Numbered from the stretch's first letter, positions 1-8,705 are shown. The stretch: DNA of 64,000 nucleotides from Paenibacillus sp. XY044 (GCF_002257645.1 NZ_NQMO01000001.1:1412065-1476064); one strand, 5' to 3'. The notes: a model not told the origin generated them from the letters alone. Numbers and translations: made by a program.

Positions 1-373
1 CGTCGGTAGCTATCGAGTTCAATGGTGGCAGTGTGCTGAGCCGAACAGGTGCCGCCATGCTGGAAACCGCTGTGGTATCGGGAATCCCGAGTTCGCCCAA
101 TAAGTTTCTTCCCCAGGTCCACACCGAGCCGTCTGCCCTTAATCCGACAGAATAATAATTCCCGGCTGCCACCTGAACGAAAGCCGTTCCCAAAGCGGCG
201 GTGCTGGAAGCTGAAGCGGCCGGTGACTCTGCAGAGCTGGAAGCCGATAACAGTGTTGCAGAATCCATGCGATCTCCCGGTTGAGTGGATGCTGCCGCAA
301 GCGTATGGGGTGATACCGCCGCCATAACCACTGCAGATAGCAGCACGCCTTGCATGAAGCGGGAATATTTCAT
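1..373 (-). CDS. RCC1-repeat secreted protein, 5' part only
   Basis: The reverse strand reads open from an ATG at 373 to the window edge (124 codons, no stop), so only the N-terminus is present. It starts MKYSRFMQGVLLSAVVMAA, a signal peptide with a likely AxA cleavage near residue 28. A Ser/Ala-rich linker follows. The stretch VAAGNYYSVGLRADGSVWTWG is a typical first blade of an RCC1 (alpha-tubulin suppressor-like) beta-propeller. A GGAGG sits 6 bases before the ATG. An in-frame ATG at 379 is too close to that site to be used. Paenibacillus often secretes such proteins, sometimes with SLH or Ig-like domains further on. The function is unknown; binding or scaffolding is only a guess. Confidence 0.8.
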   Translation of the reverse strand, partial: MKYSRFMQGVLLSAVVMAAVSPHTLAAASTQPGDRMDSATLLSASSSAESPAASASSTAALGTAFVQVAAGNYYSVGLRADGSVWTWGRNLLGELGIPDTTAVSSMAAPVRLSTLPPLNSIATD

Positions 374-489
374 GATCATCCTCCGTGTTCTTTTTTCATG
401 AATCTACTAATCAAGACGCAAGCAACATGCGGGAAGTTGCGCGACCCAAGCGTAATCTTTATCGGAAAAGATCCTTGTCCGGCCAACCG

Positions 490-519
490 TTGCCCCGGCC
501 GATCCCTACGCTTTATAAT
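490..519 (+). promoter_or_regulatory. Candidate sigma-A promoter for the 555 gene
   Basis: TTGCCC (490-495) and a perfect TATAAT (514-519) are separated by 18 bases, 35 bases before the start codon. The -10 is strong and the -35 is half-matched. Confidence 0.5.
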
Positions 520-554
520 TCTATTTAATAGATTCTGGTGATCAGGAGGTGGAG

Positions 555-1238
555 ATGATCGATCAGCAGGAGTTTGGAAGATACGTGCTTGGTTTGATGG
601 ATGAAGAAGAGGCTGAGGAAACGACGGGGCCCATTGAGGAAGATATGTATTACGGCTATTTTCAAATCTATATGCCCAGCGGGAATGGGTTGGAAGCAAC
701 GTTCACGCCGCTCGAGGATGGTGACGTCTACTTGAAGCGTATCCTCCCGATTTATGAAATGCTGGATCCGCAGGATTTTCAAGGGGAAGGGATGCCCGGT
801 TATTTTAACGGGAAATCTGATCATGTATCCGAAAAGGAGCTTAAGGATCTCGGCAAAAGTCATATCCTTGGCTTGAAGCAGCTAATGGAGGATCATGCCG
901 AGTTGGAGGAAGCGGTGGAGGCGTCGACATATCTCGGGTCCATCCGTGAAGTCGAGATCGTTTCCGGCAGCGAAATGGAAAAAATCCGGCAGGAGTACGA
1001 TCCCGTTGTGCACGAATCGTTGTTCGAACTGATAAGCGAGCATACCGATGATAATGAACCCGTTCATGTTTTAAGCGAGGCTTATTATTCCATCGCCTGC
1101 GACTATTGGATTTCCTATTATCTTCAATGGCATCGGTACGGGCTTGACGGAGACCCGCTGGCCGCGTATTTCGAGCTTTACCGGCTTGGGTATTCGGCGA
1201 TTTTTGCGAACGGGAAGCTGTATATCGGTAAGCCGTAA
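555..1238 (+). CDS. Hypothetical cytoplasmic protein, 227 aa
   Basis: I do not recognise a family. The protein is acidic, has no signal peptide or membrane segment, and is rich in Glu, Asp and Tyr (for example MDEEEAEETTG near the N-terminus). The C-terminal half contains aromatic stretches such as YYSIACDYWISYYLQW, consistent with a packed helical core. An AGGAGG at 544-549 sits 5 bases before the ATG at 555; a GTG at 549 overlaps that ribosome site and is rejected. It is a single gene with its own promoter and a terminator shared with the convergent permease gene. Confidence 0.8.
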   Translation: MIDQQEFGRYVLGLMDEEEAEETTGPIEEDMYYGYFQIYMPSGNGLEATFTPLEDGDVYLKRILPIYEMLDPQDFQGEGMPGYFNGKSDHVSEKELKDLGKSHILGLKQLMEDHAELEEAVEASTYLGSIREVEIVSGSEMEKIRQEYDPVVHESLFELISEHTDDNEPVHVLSEAYYSIACDYWISYYLQWHRYGLDGDPLAAYFELYRLGYSAIFANGKLYIGKP

Positions 1239-1269
1239 CTGTATCATCGCTGCTGCATTTCCGAAGCAA

Positions 1270-1300
1270 AAAAGGCGTCCATCCAAGATGGCCGCCTTTT
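1270..1300. terminator. Bidirectional terminator
   Basis: AAAAGGCGTCCATC (1270-1283) pairs with GATGGCCGCCTTTT (1287-1300), with one mismatch and a 3-base loop. A-run and T-run on the two sides let it serve both convergent genes. Confidence 0.85.
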
Positions 1301-1316
1301 GTTCATGCTCGAATGA

Positions 1317-2726
1317 TCAATTGGATATTCTATGTGCCTTGCGTCTCTTGAACAGCAGCGGGTAGAACAGGATGCCGCTGATGATCAATGCAATCCCCAG
1401 CAGGAAGGTTTTTAAATCCGCCGTTCCCGCCACGATAACCCAAAGCGAATACAATGCCGCAAGCACCGCGATGATGCCCTCGGTTACCCGTTCTTTGGAA
1501 GCTGTAAAGGTTTGTCCGGTCCAGATCAGCTTAATATGATAGATAGAAGCGATCAAATAAGGCACCAAATAGGCCAGTGTGGCGATATAGATGATGAAAT
1601 CGAACGCTGCCGAGATCGAGCCGGAGATGGTGGACAGCAGCAAAACCTGACCGACCGCGTTTGAGATCCATAATGACGACTTGGGCATGCCCTTCCCGTT
1701 TTCCTTGGAAAAGGAAGGCAGAAATACGCCCAGCTTGGCGGCCTGAAACGGCACTTCGGCGCTCAGCAGCACCCAGCCTATGGTTGATCCGAGCAGGCTG
1801 ATCAAGCCCAGCGCAGCGAGGAGCTTCCCGCCGATCGGGCCCATCACGGCAGAGATTCCGTCTACCAGCGGATTCTGGGAAGCCATCAGTTGGTCCTGCG
1901 TAAGCAGTCCCATCGTCAGGATGCTGATTCCGACGTAGAGTACGAGGGAGATGAGCAGCCCGGCTATGGTTGCGCGGCGGATGTCCTGCTTGCGGCGGGC
2001 GCGGGCGGCAAAGACCATGGCGGATTCAACGCCGATAAAAGCCCACAGCGTTCCCACCGCGGCTGCATTGACCTGGGAGAGCAGGCCTAGCGGTTCACCG
2101 CCGTCATCGGTACGCGGAGCTAGGAAAGGGCCGATATTGCTTTTTTGAAAAGCGAACAAAGCAATGATAATAAAAAGGGCAAAGCCCACCACCTTGGTAG
2201 CCGTAGCGATAAAATTTAACCGGCCCGCGCCGTTCATGCCTCTCAGGCATATTGCATGCGTTCCCCACAGCAGAAGCGAGCAGACGAGGAACGTCAGCAC
2301 ATTGCCTGCCTTTAACGTCAATATTCCGGTATCGACCCACACCTTATCACTGGTCAGCACCGGGAAAAAGGTCGATAAGTAACTGGCAAAAGTCGTGATG
2401 ACCGCCACAAACCCGGCGATATTACCGACCCAATATCCCCATGTGGACATGAAGCCGGCCAGGACAGAGCCGTGCGACCCTTCCCGGAACAGCTCTTTCG
2501 CATAAATTTGCGGTCCGCCGCTCAGTTTCGGTTTACGGACAGCCAGGCTGCCGAAGACCAGGGCCAGCATAAGGACTCCAAGCCCTGTCGCCAGCCAGGC
2601 CAGAATGACGCCAGCGGGACTGGCCGCCTCGGACAGCGAACGGGGCAGCATAAAAATTCCGGAACCGACCATATTCCCCACGACGAGGGCGGTCAATATC
2701 CAGAATCCCAATTTGTGTCTGGTCAT
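1317..2726 (-). CDS. APC-superfamily amino acid permease/antiporter
   Basis: A 469-residue integral membrane protein with about 12 hydrophobic segments. The start MTRHKLGFWILTALVVGNMV with GSGIFMLP right after it is the first helix signature of basic amino acid/polyamine antiporters (ArcD/YvsH type), where the glycine-rich stretch contacts the substrate amino group. The GTLWAFIGVESAM stretch matches helix 6 of that group. I take the ATG at 2726 because AGGAG lies 9 bases upstream; the reading frame runs on to 2813, but that extension is charged and lacks a ribosome site. Arginine/ornithine or lysine exchange is the usual role. The substrate cannot be read here, and no arginine deiminase genes are nearby. 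Confidence 0.85.
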   Translation of the reverse strand: MTRHKLGFWILTALVVGNMVGSGIFMLPRSLSEAASPAGVILAWLATGLGVLMLALVFGSLAVRKPKLSGGPQIYAKELFREGSHGSVLAGFMSTWGYWVGNIAGFVAVITTFASYLSTFFPVLTSDKVWVDTGILTLKAGNVLTFLVCSLLLWGTHAICLRGMNGAGRLNFIATATKVVGFALFIIIALFAFQKSNIGPFLAPRTDDGGEPLGLLSQVNAAAVGTLWAFIGVESAMVFAARARRKQDIRRATIAGLLISLVLYVGISILTMGLLTQDQLMASQNPLVDGISAVMGPIGGKLLAALGLISLLGSTIGWVLLSAEVPFQAAKLGVFLPSFSKENGKGMPKSSLWISNAVGQVLLLSTISGSISAAFDFIIYIATLAYLVPYLIASIYHIKLIWTGQTFTASKERVTEGIIAVLAALYSLWVIVAGTADLKTFLLGIALIISGILFYPLLFKRRKAHRISN

Positions 2727-2760
2727 GATGTAAAACTCCTTTTGATCGAATAATGCCTCG

Positions 2761-2786
2761 TACTTGAAATACACTGACAAGTATTT
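2761..2786. promoter_or_regulatory. Nested inverted repeats upstream of permease gene
   Basis: TACTTG (2761-2766) mirrors CAAGTA (2778-2783), and AAATAC (2767-2772) mirrors GTATTT (2781-2786). They lie 35-60 bases upstream of the permease start, in the promoter zone. A regulator site is plausible; the family is unknown. Confidence 0.35.
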
Positions 2787-2942
2787 ATCATACACTTTCT
2801 TCTGGTAAAGCACCAGAGTAAATTTCAGGGGGCATTTTTATCCCGTCAAGCCCTCTGTAGGTTTCGCTTGTCCCTGCGGCGGGGAAGAATAAAGAAGATA
2901 GAATATAGATAGAACAATTTTGCAGAAGGAGCGTGGGATTAC

Positions 2943-3227
2943 TTGAGAGAAATTCGGGAAGCGGGTCAAGGATTCGTGATGGTAGAGGACGAGCGGCAGG
3001 TGGCGGAAATCACTTTCCAGCCCGTGGATGATCAAACGGTCGTGATTGATCATACGTATGTGTCCGAAGAGCTGCGCGGACAGCGGATCGGGGACCAATT
3101 GGTCAAGGCGGTTGTGGATATGGCCCGGAAGGAAGGCAAAAAAATTATCCCGGCCTGCTCTTTTGCCCACGTTCAATTCAAGCGCCATAAAGATTATAGA
3201 GATGTGTGGCAGCAAGAAGAGCTCTAA
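2943..3227 (+). CDS. Small GNAT-like N-acetyltransferase (YjdJ type)
   Basis: 94 residues, the usual length of the minimal GNAT group (COG2388). The core is VIDHTYVSEELRGQRIG, where R/QxxGxG/A is the acetyl-CoA pyrophosphate loop, followed by LVKAVVDMARKEGKKIIPAC. The family holds acetyl-CoA in the cleft; its acceptors are unknown. Translation starts at TTG 2943 with AGAAGGAG 10 bases before it; the next ATG would remove the first beta strand. The uronate dehydrogenase-like gene follows after 28 bases, so the two are probably co-transcribed. Confidence 0.82.
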   Translation: MREIREAGQGFVMVEDERQVAEITFQPVDDQTVVIDHTYVSEELRGQRIGDQLVKAVVDMARKEGKKIIPACSFAHVQFKRHKDYRDVWQQEEL

Positions 3228-3255
3228 AAAAACAAACCGAAAAGAGGTGGACCGA

Positions 3256-4038
3256 ATGAAGCGAAAAATACTCGTTACCGGAGCAGCCGGCCGGATCGGA
3301 AGCTGTGTAGCGGATGGACTTCGGTCATCAGGACGCTATGACGTGATCGGGACGGATATCCGTCCCGATCCGGAGCAAGGAGTCAGTAAGCTGGATATTA
3401 CGGATGGAGCGGCAGTGTTGGAAGCGCTGGAGGGTGTCGATGCGGTACTTCATTTTGGCTGGGCAAAAGACGAAGATGACTTCCTCGGCAAGGTGCTGCC
3501 GATCAATGTTACGGGAGCCTATCACATATACGAAGGCGCCCGAAAAGGCGGCGTATCCAGGGTGATCTTCGCCAGTTCCAATCATGCCACCGGTTTTTAT
3601 AAAGTAGGAGAGCATATCAAGCCCGAAGATCATCGGCCAGACAGCTTTTATGGGCTTAGCAAGAGCTATATCGAGCTTCTAGGCCGTTATTATTCAGATA
3701 AGTATGGAGTTTCCTCCATGAACATCCGGATCGGCAATTTTCCCGGAGACGACCGTCCGCACTCGGACCGTACTGCGCATATTTGGATCTCCGAACGCGA
3801 TATGGTGCAATTGGCCGAATGCTGCATTGAAGCAGATTCATCGCTCAAGTTTTTGACTTTGTACGGGACTTCTGCGAATGATGACAATTATTACGATATC
3901 GGTTATTTGCGCGAAAAGATTGGCTATCAGCCCAAGGACAACGCAGCGGATGTGCTGGCCCGGCAAGGACTGGATGAAGACGATATCAAACAGGAGGAAG
4001 GGGTATATCAGGGGGGTCCTGGGGTGAAGAAAGAATAG
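3256..4038 (+). CDS. NAD-dependent SDR, uronate dehydrogenase-like
   Basis: 260 residues of an extended short-chain dehydrogenase. The N-terminus has the NAD loop VTGAAGRIG (residues 7-15), and the catalytic Tyr and Lys are in FYGLSKSYIE. The stretches FASSNHATGFY and YGTSANDDNYYD-IGYLREKIGYQPKDNA match the pattern of bacterial uronate dehydrogenases (Udh), which oxidise D-galacturonate or D-glucuronate to aldarolactone. The substrate is inferred from this resemblance. The true start is the ATG at 3256 behind AAAGAGGTGG; the frame runs on upstream through the GNAT gene. A strong terminator follows. It could serve the uronate glycan locus 25 kb away. Confidence 0.8.
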   Translation: MKRKILVTGAAGRIGSCVADGLRSSGRYDVIGTDIRPDPEQGVSKLDITDGAAVLEALEGVDAVLHFGWAKDEDDFLGKVLPINVTGAYHIYEGARKGGVSRVIFASSNHATGFYKVGEHIKPEDHRPDSFYGLSKSYIELLGRYYSDKYGVSSMNIRIGNFPGDDRPHSDRTAHIWISERDMVQLAECCIEADSSLKFLTLYGTSANDDNYYDIGYLREKIGYQPKDNAADVLARQGLDEDDIKQEEGVYQGGPGVKKE

Positions 4039-4063
4039 GAAAAATGGGAGAGAGTCTAAATAC

Positions 4064-4102
4064 AAAGGAGTTACGCCGTCTGAATACGGTGTAACTCCTT
4101 TT
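4064..4102 (+). terminator. Terminator after SDR gene
   Basis: A 16-base stem, AAAGGAGTTACGCCGT (4064-4079) with ACGGTGTAACTCCTTT (4086-4101), one G-U pair, 6-base loop and a short T-run. Confidence 0.85.
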
Positions 4103-4385
4103 AACGTTTCATTTACATTACATGCGGTTGTAAAGCGAGACGGAACGTTTGCCTAAGTAAATCAAAAAACTCCGCCTGACGGAACGTTATTCCGTTGACA
4201 GGTAGAGTTAGGAAATAAACAAAAATAGAGTTGCCAAAATTGAAGCAACATGATAAATTAAAATATGCATCAATTATCATAAAAGTTTTAATCAGTATTT
4301 CCTAATTATATATTACACCAAAACGTCAACCCCGTCAACCCCCATTTTTCAGGTGCTCACGATTATTTCGTAAAGGAGTGTTCTT
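4103..4385. other. AT-rich intergenic region before helD
   Basis: No ORF of note. It contains an imperfect hairpin (4170-4207: CCTGACGGAA pairing with TTCCGT and CAGG), a repeat of GACGGAACGTT (4139 and 4178), and near-mirror arms ATGATAAATT (4250) and AATTATCAT (4272). The last 130 bases are strongly AT-rich and hold the helD promoter. Confidence 0.5.
4231..4259 (+). promoter_or_regulatory. Candidate sigma-A promoter for helD
   Basis: TTGCCA (4231-4236), a 17-base spacer, then TAAATT (4254-4259), leaving a leader of about 120 bases. Confidence 0.4.
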
Positions 4386-6734
4386 ATGAGTCAAGAACTT
4401 AAGCAGGAGCAGCAGCGAGTGAATCAGGTGATCGGCATCATTCAAGATCAGATCGACCAATATGAAGAGTCAACGGCCCGCCGCCGGCAAGAGGTCGTGG
4501 ACATCCGCAAGCATTTCTGGGAAGATGTCACGGTGAACACGGACAACTTTGACGATTTTCTCGAAACGATTATCAGCTTGCGGCAGCAGTCCGAGGTCCT
4601 TTCGTTAAGCCAGGGAAGCCACCGCCAGGCCTCCAAGCGGCTGTCCCAGCTTCAACGCATGCAGGATGTGCCGTATTTCGGGCGCATTGATTTTGCCGAA
4701 GAGGGAATGGGCGATACGGAACGGGTGTATATCGGGGTTTCGTCCCTCACGGACGCCACCGGGGAAAAGTTCCTGATTTACGACTGGAGAGCTCCGGTGT
4801 CAAGCATGTACTACGACTGCACGCCGGGTCCGGCTGAATATGTCACGCCCGGCGGGCCGATCCAAGGCATCCTGGAGCAAAAATGGCAGTACATCATCCG
4901 CAGCGGAGTTATCCAGTCGATGTTTGATACCCGGCTCACCATCGGTGACGAGATTCTCCAGCAGGTGCTCGGTCAATCCGCAGACACGCACATGCGGAGT
5001 ATCGTGGCGACGATTCAGCAGGAGCAGAATCGGATTATCCGCCATGACAGCACCCGCCTGCTCATTGTTCAAGGTGCGGCCGGGAGCGGCAAGACGTCGG
5101 CGGCACTCCAGCGGATCGCTTATTTGCTGTACAAATACCGGAACCGCTTGACCGCGGACCAAATGCTCCTATTTTCGCCAAACGCCATGTTCAAGAGTTA
5201 TGTCTCGAGCGTGCTGCCTGAGCTTGGGGAAGAGAATATGCAGCAGGTCACTTTTCAGGAGTATCTGAACCACCGGCTAAGCGATTCTTTTGACGTCGAA
5301 GACCCGTACACTCAGCTGGAATACGTCCTTACGGCTTCGGATGACCCCAACTACAACGTTCGGATGGCGGGAATCCGCTTTAAGGCGACGAAGGCATTTT
5401 TTGATAGGATCCAATCCTGCCGCCAAGCGTTGGAAAAGTCCGGCATGGTATTCAGGGACATTTCCTTCAAAGGCAAACCGATCGCTTCAGCCGAGCAAAT
5501 CAACGAGAGATTTTATCGTGAGCATACGACGCTTCGATTTGTAAATAGACTGGAAAAGTTGTCGGAGTGGCTGAAGGAGCTGGTCAAAGCAGCGGAGAAG
5601 GCTGAGCGGCGAAAGCCTTGGGTACAGGACGCCATTGAGCTGGTCAGCAATGACGAGTATCAGCAAGCTTATGTGCATCTTCGCAAAAAGCACGGGATGA
5701 CCGAAGAATCGGTGGAAGATGTGGATCTGGAAGATGTTCGCAAAGAACTTGCACGCCGAATGGTCCGCAGAAAATTCAAGCGTATTTGGCAAAACATTCG
5801 GGAAATGGGTTTTATCGATATTCCAGCCATATATAAGCAAATGTTTGTTTCGCATTTGGCTGCCAGCGAGGGTGGTGGGGCGGAACTTCCACCGGAATGG
5901 AACGAAATCGGCGAGATGACGTCTCATTTGCTGGACGAAGGAAAGCTTCTGTACGAAGATGCGACACCCTATCTGCTTTTGAAGGAGCTGATCGAAGGTT
6001 TTCAGACGAATGTTTCGATTCGGCATGTCCTGGTAGATGAGGCGCAGGATTATTCGCCTTTTCAATTCGAGTTTATTAAAAGGCTGTTTCCGGCGGCGAA
6101 AATGACGGTGCTTGGCGATTTCAACCAGGCTGTATTCGCTCATGCCGACGGTACGGATGACTTTGGTATGCTGGCCGAATTGTATGGACCTGAACATACC
6201 GATGTGATTCTCTTGAATCAAAGCTACCGGTCCACCAGACCGATCGTTGAATTTACGCGGGCACTCATCCCCGGCGGAAACGAAATCATACCTTTCGACC
6301 GGAACGGAAATACCCCCGTGCTCACGAGTGTCGCCGATGCGGATCAGTTACATCAATCCATTCGGCAAAAAGTGAAGTCATTCCGGGAGCAGGGACACCG
6401 GACCATTGCGATTATTTGCAAATCTGCAGCCCAAAGTGCATCCGTATTTGAAACACTCCATGATATAGATGACATCAAACTTATCACAAGCGGTTCGATC
6501 GAATATAAACAGGGGATCGTCGTCATTCCGGTATATTTGGCCAAAGGAATCGAATTTGATGCCGTGATCGTCTACAATGCTTCGGACGAAGAATACGGAG
6601 AAGAAGGTTTGCGTCGATTGTTCTACACCGCCTGCACCCGGGCCATGCATGAGCTGCAGCTGTACAGCATCGGCGAGCCGAGCCGCTTTGTTCAAGGGGC
6701 TGCTGCATGGATTGCGAAAGATTCAATTTCATGA
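4386..6734 (+). CDS. helD: HelD, RNA polymerase recycling helicase-like ATPase
   Basis: 782 residues, close to the Bacillus subtilis HelD length. A charged N-terminal coiled coil (residues 1-50) corresponds to the arm that enters the secondary channel of RNA polymerase. UvrD-like 1A and 2A domains follow, with Walker A GAAGSGKT at 230-237, Walker B VDEAQD near 550-555 and a motif III-like LGDFNQAVF. HelD removes stalled RNA polymerase from nucleic acid using ATP. The C-terminal YLAKGIEFDAVIVYN and FYTACTRAMHEL are the superfamily 1 motifs V and VI. ATG start behind AAAGGAG. It stands alone, apart from a Nudix gene 71 bases downstream. Confidence 0.93.
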   Translation: MSQELKQEQQRVNQVIGIIQDQIDQYEESTARRRQEVVDIRKHFWEDVTVNTDNFDDFLETIISLRQQSEVLSLSQGSHRQASKRLSQLQRMQDVPYFGRIDFAEEGMGDTERVYIGVSSLTDATGEKFLIYDWRAPVSSMYYDCTPGPAEYVTPGGPIQGILEQKWQYIIRSGVIQSMFDTRLTIGDEILQQVLGQSADTHMRSIVATIQQEQNRIIRHDSTRLLIVQGAAGSGKTSAALQRIAYLLYKYRNRLTADQMLLFSPNAMFKSYVSSVLPELGEENMQQVTFQEYLNHRLSDSFDVEDPYTQLEYVLTASDDPNYNVRMAGIRFKATKAFFDRIQSCRQALEKSGMVFRDISFKGKPIASAEQINERFYREHTTLRFVNRLEKLSEWLKELVKAAEKAERRKPWVQDAIELVSNDEYQQAYVHLRKKHGMTEESVEDVDLEDVRKELARRMVRRKFKRIWQNIREMGFIDIPAIYKQMFVSHLAASEGGGAELPPEWNEIGEMTSHLLDEGKLLYEDATPYLLLKELIEGFQTNVSIRHVLVDEAQDYSPFQFEFIKRLFPAAKMTVLGDFNQAVFAHADGTDDFGMLAELYGPEHTDVILLNQSYRSTRPIVEFTRALIPGGNEIIPFDRNGNTPVLTSVADADQLHQSIRQKVKSFREQGHRTIAIICKSAAQSASVFETLHDIDDIKLITSGSIEYKQGIVVIPVYLAKGIEFDAVIVYNASDEEYGEEGLRRLFYTACTRAMHELQLYSIGEPSRFVQGAAAWIAKDSIS

Positions 6735-6805
6735 ATTGAAAACTACCCCCATTTCATGTATCGTCTAACACAATGGGAAACGCTGCATGTTGGGAGGACC
6801 ATACC

Positions 6806-7222
6806 ATGACGGGTAAAATCGTTGTCGTTTTAAAAGCTGTCGTCATCCATCAAGGCCGTATCCTGATCCTCAAACGTTCCGGTTCAGACGAAGTTGACGC
6901 CGGAGGCTGGGAAACGGCCGGTGGGAATCTGGAATTTGGCGAGGATTTGGAAACCGCATTGATTCGCGAAATTAAAGAAGAAGCGGGGATTCACGTTCGT
7001 GTCGATCGATTGCTGTTTGCAACGACATTTTTTACGGATCCGGGCAGACAAATCGTGCTTGTATCATATTTGTGCGGCACGGATGAACCGCGTGTAACCC
7101 TTTCGCATGAGCACGACGAGTTTAGATGGGCCACGAAGTCGGAGCTCGTTCAGTATTTACCTGAGGCGATCATCAGCGACTTTACGAAGCATGGCGTCTT
7201 TGCGCTTCCCGAATTGGTTTAA
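6806..7222 (+). CDS. Nudix hydrolase
   Basis: 138 residues with a complete Nudix box: G, five residues, E, seven residues, then REIKEEAGI, at roughly residues 40-62. The Glu residues of REIKEEAG bind the catalytic metal. The enzyme cleaves nucleoside diphosphates linked to another moiety; the substrate is unknown, and the general MutT/YjhB-like form suggests housecleaning. The ATG at 6806 follows GGGAGGACC by 6 bases. The frame starts earlier at 6773 but without a ribosome site. Confidence 0.9.
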   Translation: MTGKIVVVLKAVVIHQGRILILKRSGSDEVDAGGWETAGGNLEFGEDLETALIREIKEEAGIHVRVDRLLFATTFFTDPGRQIVLVSYLCGTDEPRVTLSHEHDEFRWATKSELVQYLPEAIISDFTKHGVFALPELV

Positions 7223-7296
7223 TTCCTTTATCAATGCATGGGCGGACGATCTATATCGCATCTTATCCACTCAACGCCGCTGTAGGAGCGAAACAT

Positions 7297-7776
7297 ATGT
7301 ATACTCACAGAGCATTATCCAAGATGGATTTAACAGACATTTGTGGGTTCCCGCAAACGGAACAGGAGCTGCTGTATGTAGGTCCAAGTTTTATTTTTCC
7401 GCTAACACCAGAACAAATATCGCATTCACTCATGAACCGCTTTGAACCAACCGTCGTTATAGAAGAAGAATCCGGCCAAATCGTCGCTTACGCTAATTTA
7501 TACAACCATAACGGTCATGTTTGTTGGCTTGGCAACGTCATTGTCTCACCAAGTCACAGGGGGCGAGAAGCCGGTGAGTTTTTATTGCATGCCATGATGC
7601 ACAAGGCAAAGGAAAACTACGGGGTGAGGGAGCTCTTCCTCTCCTGTCATCACGCGAATTCAAGAGGGCTGGCATTTTATCATAAACACTTCTTCAGGCC
7701 ATTTGATTTGAAAATTTCAAAATTAGCTGACGGCCGCAAAATCATCACGGTACAAATGAAAAGAAATCTGGACTGA
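7297..7776 (+). CDS. GNAT family N-acetyltransferase
   Basis: 159 residues. The GNAT core is visible as VCWLGNVIVSPSHRGREAGEF, where the arginine-glycine loop binds acetyl-CoA, followed by a helix and LFLSCHHANSRGLAFYHKHFF, the usual beta-6/alpha-4 signature with a Tyr near the reaction centre. The acceptor is unknown. The ATG at 7297 follows TAGGAG by 8 bases; the frame extends to 7234 without a ribosome site. It lies 75 bases after the Nudix gene. Confidence 0.85.
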   Translation: MYTHRALSKMDLTDICGFPQTEQELLYVGPSFIFPLTPEQISHSLMNRFEPTVVIEEESGQIVAYANLYNHNGHVCWLGNVIVSPSHRGREAGEFLLHAMMHKAKENYGVRELFLSCHHANSRGLAFYHKHFFRPFDLKISKLADGRKIITVQMKRNLD

Positions 7777-7821
7777 GTTTCAACGATTTAGAGAGGCAGC
7801 CGATTAATTACTAATAGCGAA

Positions 7822-7841
7822 AGCCCGCTATGCAGCGGGCT
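7822..7841. terminator. Hairpin between convergent genes
   Basis: AGCCCGCT (7822-7829), loop ATGC, AGCGGGCT (7834-7841). A short T-run follows only on the reverse strand, so it probably ends the minus-strand ORF at 7872 more than the GNAT gene. Confidence 0.55.
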
Positions 7842-7871
7842 AGTTATGCTTGAAGTTTATCGAATCCTTCG

Positions 7872-8159
7872 TTAATTCTCCTTCTCGGCCGCTAGTATCA
7901 TTCCCGAATATTCCAGAGCCTGGATTCGGTATGTGCCGCCACTTTCCATGAAAATTTGCCTGTCCCCGAGCTTGTATTCCTTACCATCCGCCGTTTGTAC
8001 GTGGATCCCGTCTGGACTTGGATCGCCAATGTCAACGATGTGTATGGTTGTGACGATCGGCCCCTGAACGATATCCGCTGTTACTCTCCCCAGCAAAACT
8101 AAAGGCACTGCAGCAAAAGCGGGTGTAACTACATGTGGAATGAAGACGCCGCTCCACAA
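7872..8159 (-). CDS. Hypothetical protein, probably 5'-truncated
   Basis: The 95-codon frame looks coding in its C-terminal two thirds (GIHVQTADGKEYKLGDRQIF, then GGTYRIQALEYSGMIL), a compact beta-rich domain. I do not recognise the family. The N-terminus (MWSGVFIPHVVTPAFAAVPL) does not look like a natural start: no ribosome site precedes 8159, and the first 27 bases overlap the start of the opposite ORF at 8133. A GTG in the GCAGTGCC context is a possible internal start but also lacks a Shine-Dalgarno. It is either a remnant or starts at an unusual site. A hairpin 30 bases downstream could terminate it. Confidence 0.45.
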   Translation of the reverse strand: MWSGVFIPHVVTPAFAAVPLVLLGRVTADIVQGPIVTTIHIVDIGDPSPDGIHVQTADGKEYKLGDRQIFMESGGTYRIQALEYSGMILAAEKEN

Positions 8160-8609
8160 GTATGGGGAAGTTTAACCATTCAAGGCGTTAAAGTGGAAAG
8201 TGAGCGGTTCAAATTTTACTCGGACTGGCTGCCTCTTGATTCCGAAACCGTGCATCCGGACCAGTTTCCCTTTATCCACGAGGGGAGGACTTCCCGCCCG
8301 CTGCTTGTGGAGAGCCCTAAGGAAACGGCCAACGGTTACCATGCGGTTGTACCCGGCCAACAGGTGACGGTGATCGGCCGGGCGGTTAACGGACATTTGG
8401 AGCCCATCCATCTGCCCGGCGAGGATGAGGACGAGCAAATGATTTTGGTTGGAAGCAGTTTAGAGGAAATGATATCCAGCGAAAAGAAAACGCAGATTGG
8501 GGTCCTCATCGCCGCGGGATTGGTCACATTGTTCTTGGTGCCCGTGATCATCGGCTGGATCCGAAGATGGCTTCGGAAGCTTCATGCTTTTAGTCATAGA
8601 AAGATTTGA
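8133..8609 (+). pseudogene. Possible 5'-truncated GIDE-like membrane protein
   Basis: 158 codons. The C-terminus has one clear membrane segment (GVLIAAGLVTLFLVPVIIGWI) with a basic tail. The region before it (LVESPKETANGYHAVVPGQQVTVIGRAVNG, in parts) resembles the GIDE/MULAN-type domain of bacterial membrane proteins, which normally carry another transmembrane helix at the N-terminus. That helix is absent here. There is no ribosome site before the ATG at 8133, and a stop lies 30 bases upstream in frame. It therefore looks like the distal part of a gene whose start was lost. The family assignment is tentative. A terminator follows at 8681. Confidence 0.45.
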
Positions 8610-8680
8610 TGAATGACGAATCCTCAGTGAACCTGAATAACTACGTTAGTAAATCAATGATCTGAATAGAGTATGCCGAA

Positions 8681-8705
8681 AGTCCGCGGAAACCGCGGGC
8701 TTTTT
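8681..8705 (+). terminator. Terminator
   Basis: AGTCCGCGG (8681-8689), loop AAA, CCGCGGGCT (8693-8701), then TTTTT. Confidence 0.85.
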
